Assembly: GCA_910589385.1 (NCBI GenBank) | Contig: CAJUTU010000004.1 | Coordinates: 62,001-126,000 of the forward strand | Direction of reading: 5' to 3' | Length of the DNA stretch: 64,000 nucleotides | DNA from: an uncultured Lachnospiraceae bacterium | GTDB lineage: Bacteria; Bacillota; Clostridia; Lachnospirales; Lachnospiraceae | In this document: piece after piece, positions 62,550 through 64,000 of the stretch | Position numbering within the stretch: position 1 is the first letter of the stretch | Layout of the letters: each line of letters begins with the position of its first letter | Notes under the pieces: model-generated | The model's input: only the letters and a program-made list of their open reading frames with translations | Told to the model about the DNA's origin: nothing | Database searches by the model: none | Position numbers and translations under genes: made by a program

Positions 62550-63935
62550 TTACTGAAATACCACTTCGGATGCTTCCACCATACTTCCATCTAAAACAAT
62601 GTGGTCATAATTGGACAAACTGTAATCCACACCCTCATCAATGATATAATAGTCTTCGTTTTCACACAAAATAGTAACCTGCTTAAAGACCGTATACCCC
62701 TTATTGATACTGTATACTCCTTTTAAAGACTTTTTTTCTTTTAACTGACAGGTTTCCGAAGTTCCTGGCTTTACAAAAGTTGTATTCTGCTCAAAATCCC
62801 CTGGATTTAAATAGACTTCTCCATCTTCTGTTATATGGTAAATTTCTTCTGTATGAAAAACGGCTTCTCCTTCTTCTTTGATAAGGAATCCCTGCATAGT
62901 ACCATTTTCATTGGATGTCATATATTCCACAGGCACCACATAAAACTCTTTTTCTATTACTGAGCTTTTAGGGATTTTCAATCCACTCTCCTGTTCCAAG
63001 ATCAACTCTATATTTAAGAATCTGTCTTTTGCATAACGGATCATCGAATGATCGAACACCAGCTTTCCAAAATAATGGCCATCCTGCCGTAAAATGGAAA
63101 ATTCGGCCCAAAGCGCCTCATTGTCCTTATCAATCCGTGTTTTTATAAAAGAAATATCTGACAATTCTTTTACCTGATTTTCATCCAATTCGATATATAC
63201 ACACCACTCTTCACTGGTCACGAGCTTATACACTGCGTCACCTGTATGCAGCTGAGCTTGATCCTCCAACCGTACTGTCCCATAGCTGGTCCTGTCAAAA
63301 TCGGATGGCTTCAAGGTTTCTTCTGTCAAACCTTCATATCCATCAATGGTTTGGACAAGAACTCCGTCAGATGCGCTTTGATACACATGAACTCCGCTAT
63401 GGTTCTGGGCAGCCAGTAAATCCAGATGTGCCATCTTTGACTGATTCGACGCATCTCTGAGAATTTCCGTCAGATCACCTTTCAATGTATAGACAGAAGA
63501 AAACTTCTGTGGATCAAAATTCTCATTAAAATTTTGTGTTTTCAAGCTTAAATTCTTTTGAACATCTTCTCCTAAAGAGAGATCTTCTGCCTCTGCCGAT
63601 GCTTCTGTATCCAGCATCTCAGAAGAAATGGCATAAATATTACTGCCGGCCTTTACTTTGCTATTCTCATTCCGAAAATAACTGATATACCCTTCAGCCT
63701 CCGCATAGGCAACCTTTTCCTGACGCAAGATCAGACCGGTATAAGAATTATCTTTTACAATGCTGCCTTTTCGGACTTCATATGTAGAAATACGTTTTGA
63801 AGTTGCATATGTAACCAGTGTGACTATCAGGTACAGTAAAATAAGTATAAAAATAAGCATACCAATATTGAATTCCTGCTTTGTCTTATATTGGTTAATA
63901 TTCACTGACTTTTTCTTGCGGAATATCAAATTCAT
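62550..63935 (-). CDS. HlyD-like periplasmic-adaptor/membrane protein upstream of the ylm cluster
   Basis: A protein of about 461 residues. A basic start (MNLIFRKKKSVNINQYKTKQ) is followed by a single membrane helix (GMLIFILILLYLIVTLVTYA), then an extracytoplasmic region with HlyD-like lipoyl/barrel strands (EVRKGSIVKDNSYTGLILRQEKVAYAEAEGYISYF, and KVKAGSNIYAIS). I chose the ATG at 63935 because GGAGGAGC lies just upstream; spacing is short and the frame is open to 63992 via a TTG. Such proteins are common beside ylmE/sepF in Lachnospiraceae (from memory); the function is not known. Confidence 0.8.
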   Translation of the reverse strand: MNLIFRKKKSVNINQYKTKQEFNIGMLIFILILLYLIVTLVTYATSKRISTYEVRKGSIVKDNSYTGLILRQEKVAYAEAEGYISYFRNENSKVKAGSNIYAISSEMLDTEASAEAEDLSLGEDVQKNLSLKTQNFNENFDPQKFSSVYTLKGDLTEILRDASNQSKMAHLDLLAAQNHSGVHVYQSASDGVLVQTIDGYEGLTEETLKPSDFDRTSYGTVRLEDQAQLHTGDAVYKLVTSEEWCVYIELDENQVKELSDISFIKTRIDKDNEALWAEFSILRQDGHYFGKLVFDHSMIRYAKDRFLNIELILEQESGLKIPKSSVIEKEFYVVPVEYMTSNENGTMQGFLIKEEGEAVFHTEEIYHITEDGEVYLNPGDFEQNTTFVKPGTSETCQLKEKKSLKGVYSINKGYTVFKQVTILCENEDYYIIDEGVDYSLSNYDHIVLDGSMVEASEVVFQ

Positions 63936-64000
63936 GCTCCTCCGATTTCTCTGGAATCCTTTCAACCATTCATTTTTACCCTCATTGTACAAAAGTATAT

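Overview
The window reads as a chromosomal segment of an anaerobic, low-to-mid GC Firmicute, most likely a gut Lachnospiraceae (Clostridium scindens/Dorea/Blautia-like; inferred from protein style and gene order, not from a database search). Supporting signs are strong AGGAGG-type ribosome sites, sigma-A promoters with 17-bp spacers, an NADH-linked trimeric [FeFe] hydrogenase, an arylpyruvate:ferredoxin oxidoreductase, and a rplU-prp-rpmA-obgE block with the Firmicute-specific L27 leader peptide. No rRNA, tRNA, CRISPR array or insertion sequence was seen.

Layout. 1-645 is the 3' end of an AAA+ ATPase resembling those of contractile injection systems. It converges on carAB (766-5038, minus). 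5190-7165 (minus) is a GntR-autoregulated two-gene ABC exporter. 7340-14538 (plus) carries a HAD phosphatase, an SseB-like protein, a CDF metal exporter, a MarR regulator, thyA-folA and a zinc/manganese-type ABC importer. A DUF4349 lipoprotein (minus) is divergent from the hydrogenase operon (15882-23102): hydC-hydB-hydA, then a group C sensory hydrogenase and a PP2C/SpoIIE phosphatase. 23180-26176 (minus) is a PAS-rich GGDEF/EAL protein, and 26310-29694 (minus) a second GntR-ABC cassette. 30015-35920 (plus) is an arylacetate module: ligase, iorA, iorB, ACT protein, ligase, ACT protein. A cold-shock protein, a CPBP protease and two MATE exporters flanking a MarR regulator follow, then a YyaL-type thioredoxin-fold protein.

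43638-54478 (plus) is mostly housekeeping: radical SAM pair, RNase G, YbaK, aspartate kinase, amidohydrolase, L21-Prp-L27-Obg, YhbY, NadD, YqeK, RsfS. lexA (minus) faces a 794-bp AT-rich gap and a chromosomal tyrosine recombinase followed by a TtcA-like enzyme. The right end (minus) is a ylm-type cell-division cluster (HlyD-like protein, YggS, SepF, YlmH, LspA, RluD-like), followed by a cytidylate-kinase-like gene broken by one in-frame amber codon.

How parts fit together (inference): arylpyruvate oxidation by IorAB yields reduced ferredoxin, which with NADH could feed the bifurcating HydABC hydrogenase; the adjacent sensory hydrogenase and phosphatase could report H2 or redox state. Non-coding points of interest are a pair of 91-bp palindromic repeats (35941-36031 and 54523-54613) sharing a foldable structure with one compensatory change, dyad operators in three regulator promoters, an L21 leader, and a promoter-plus-hairpin locus between lexA and the recombinase.
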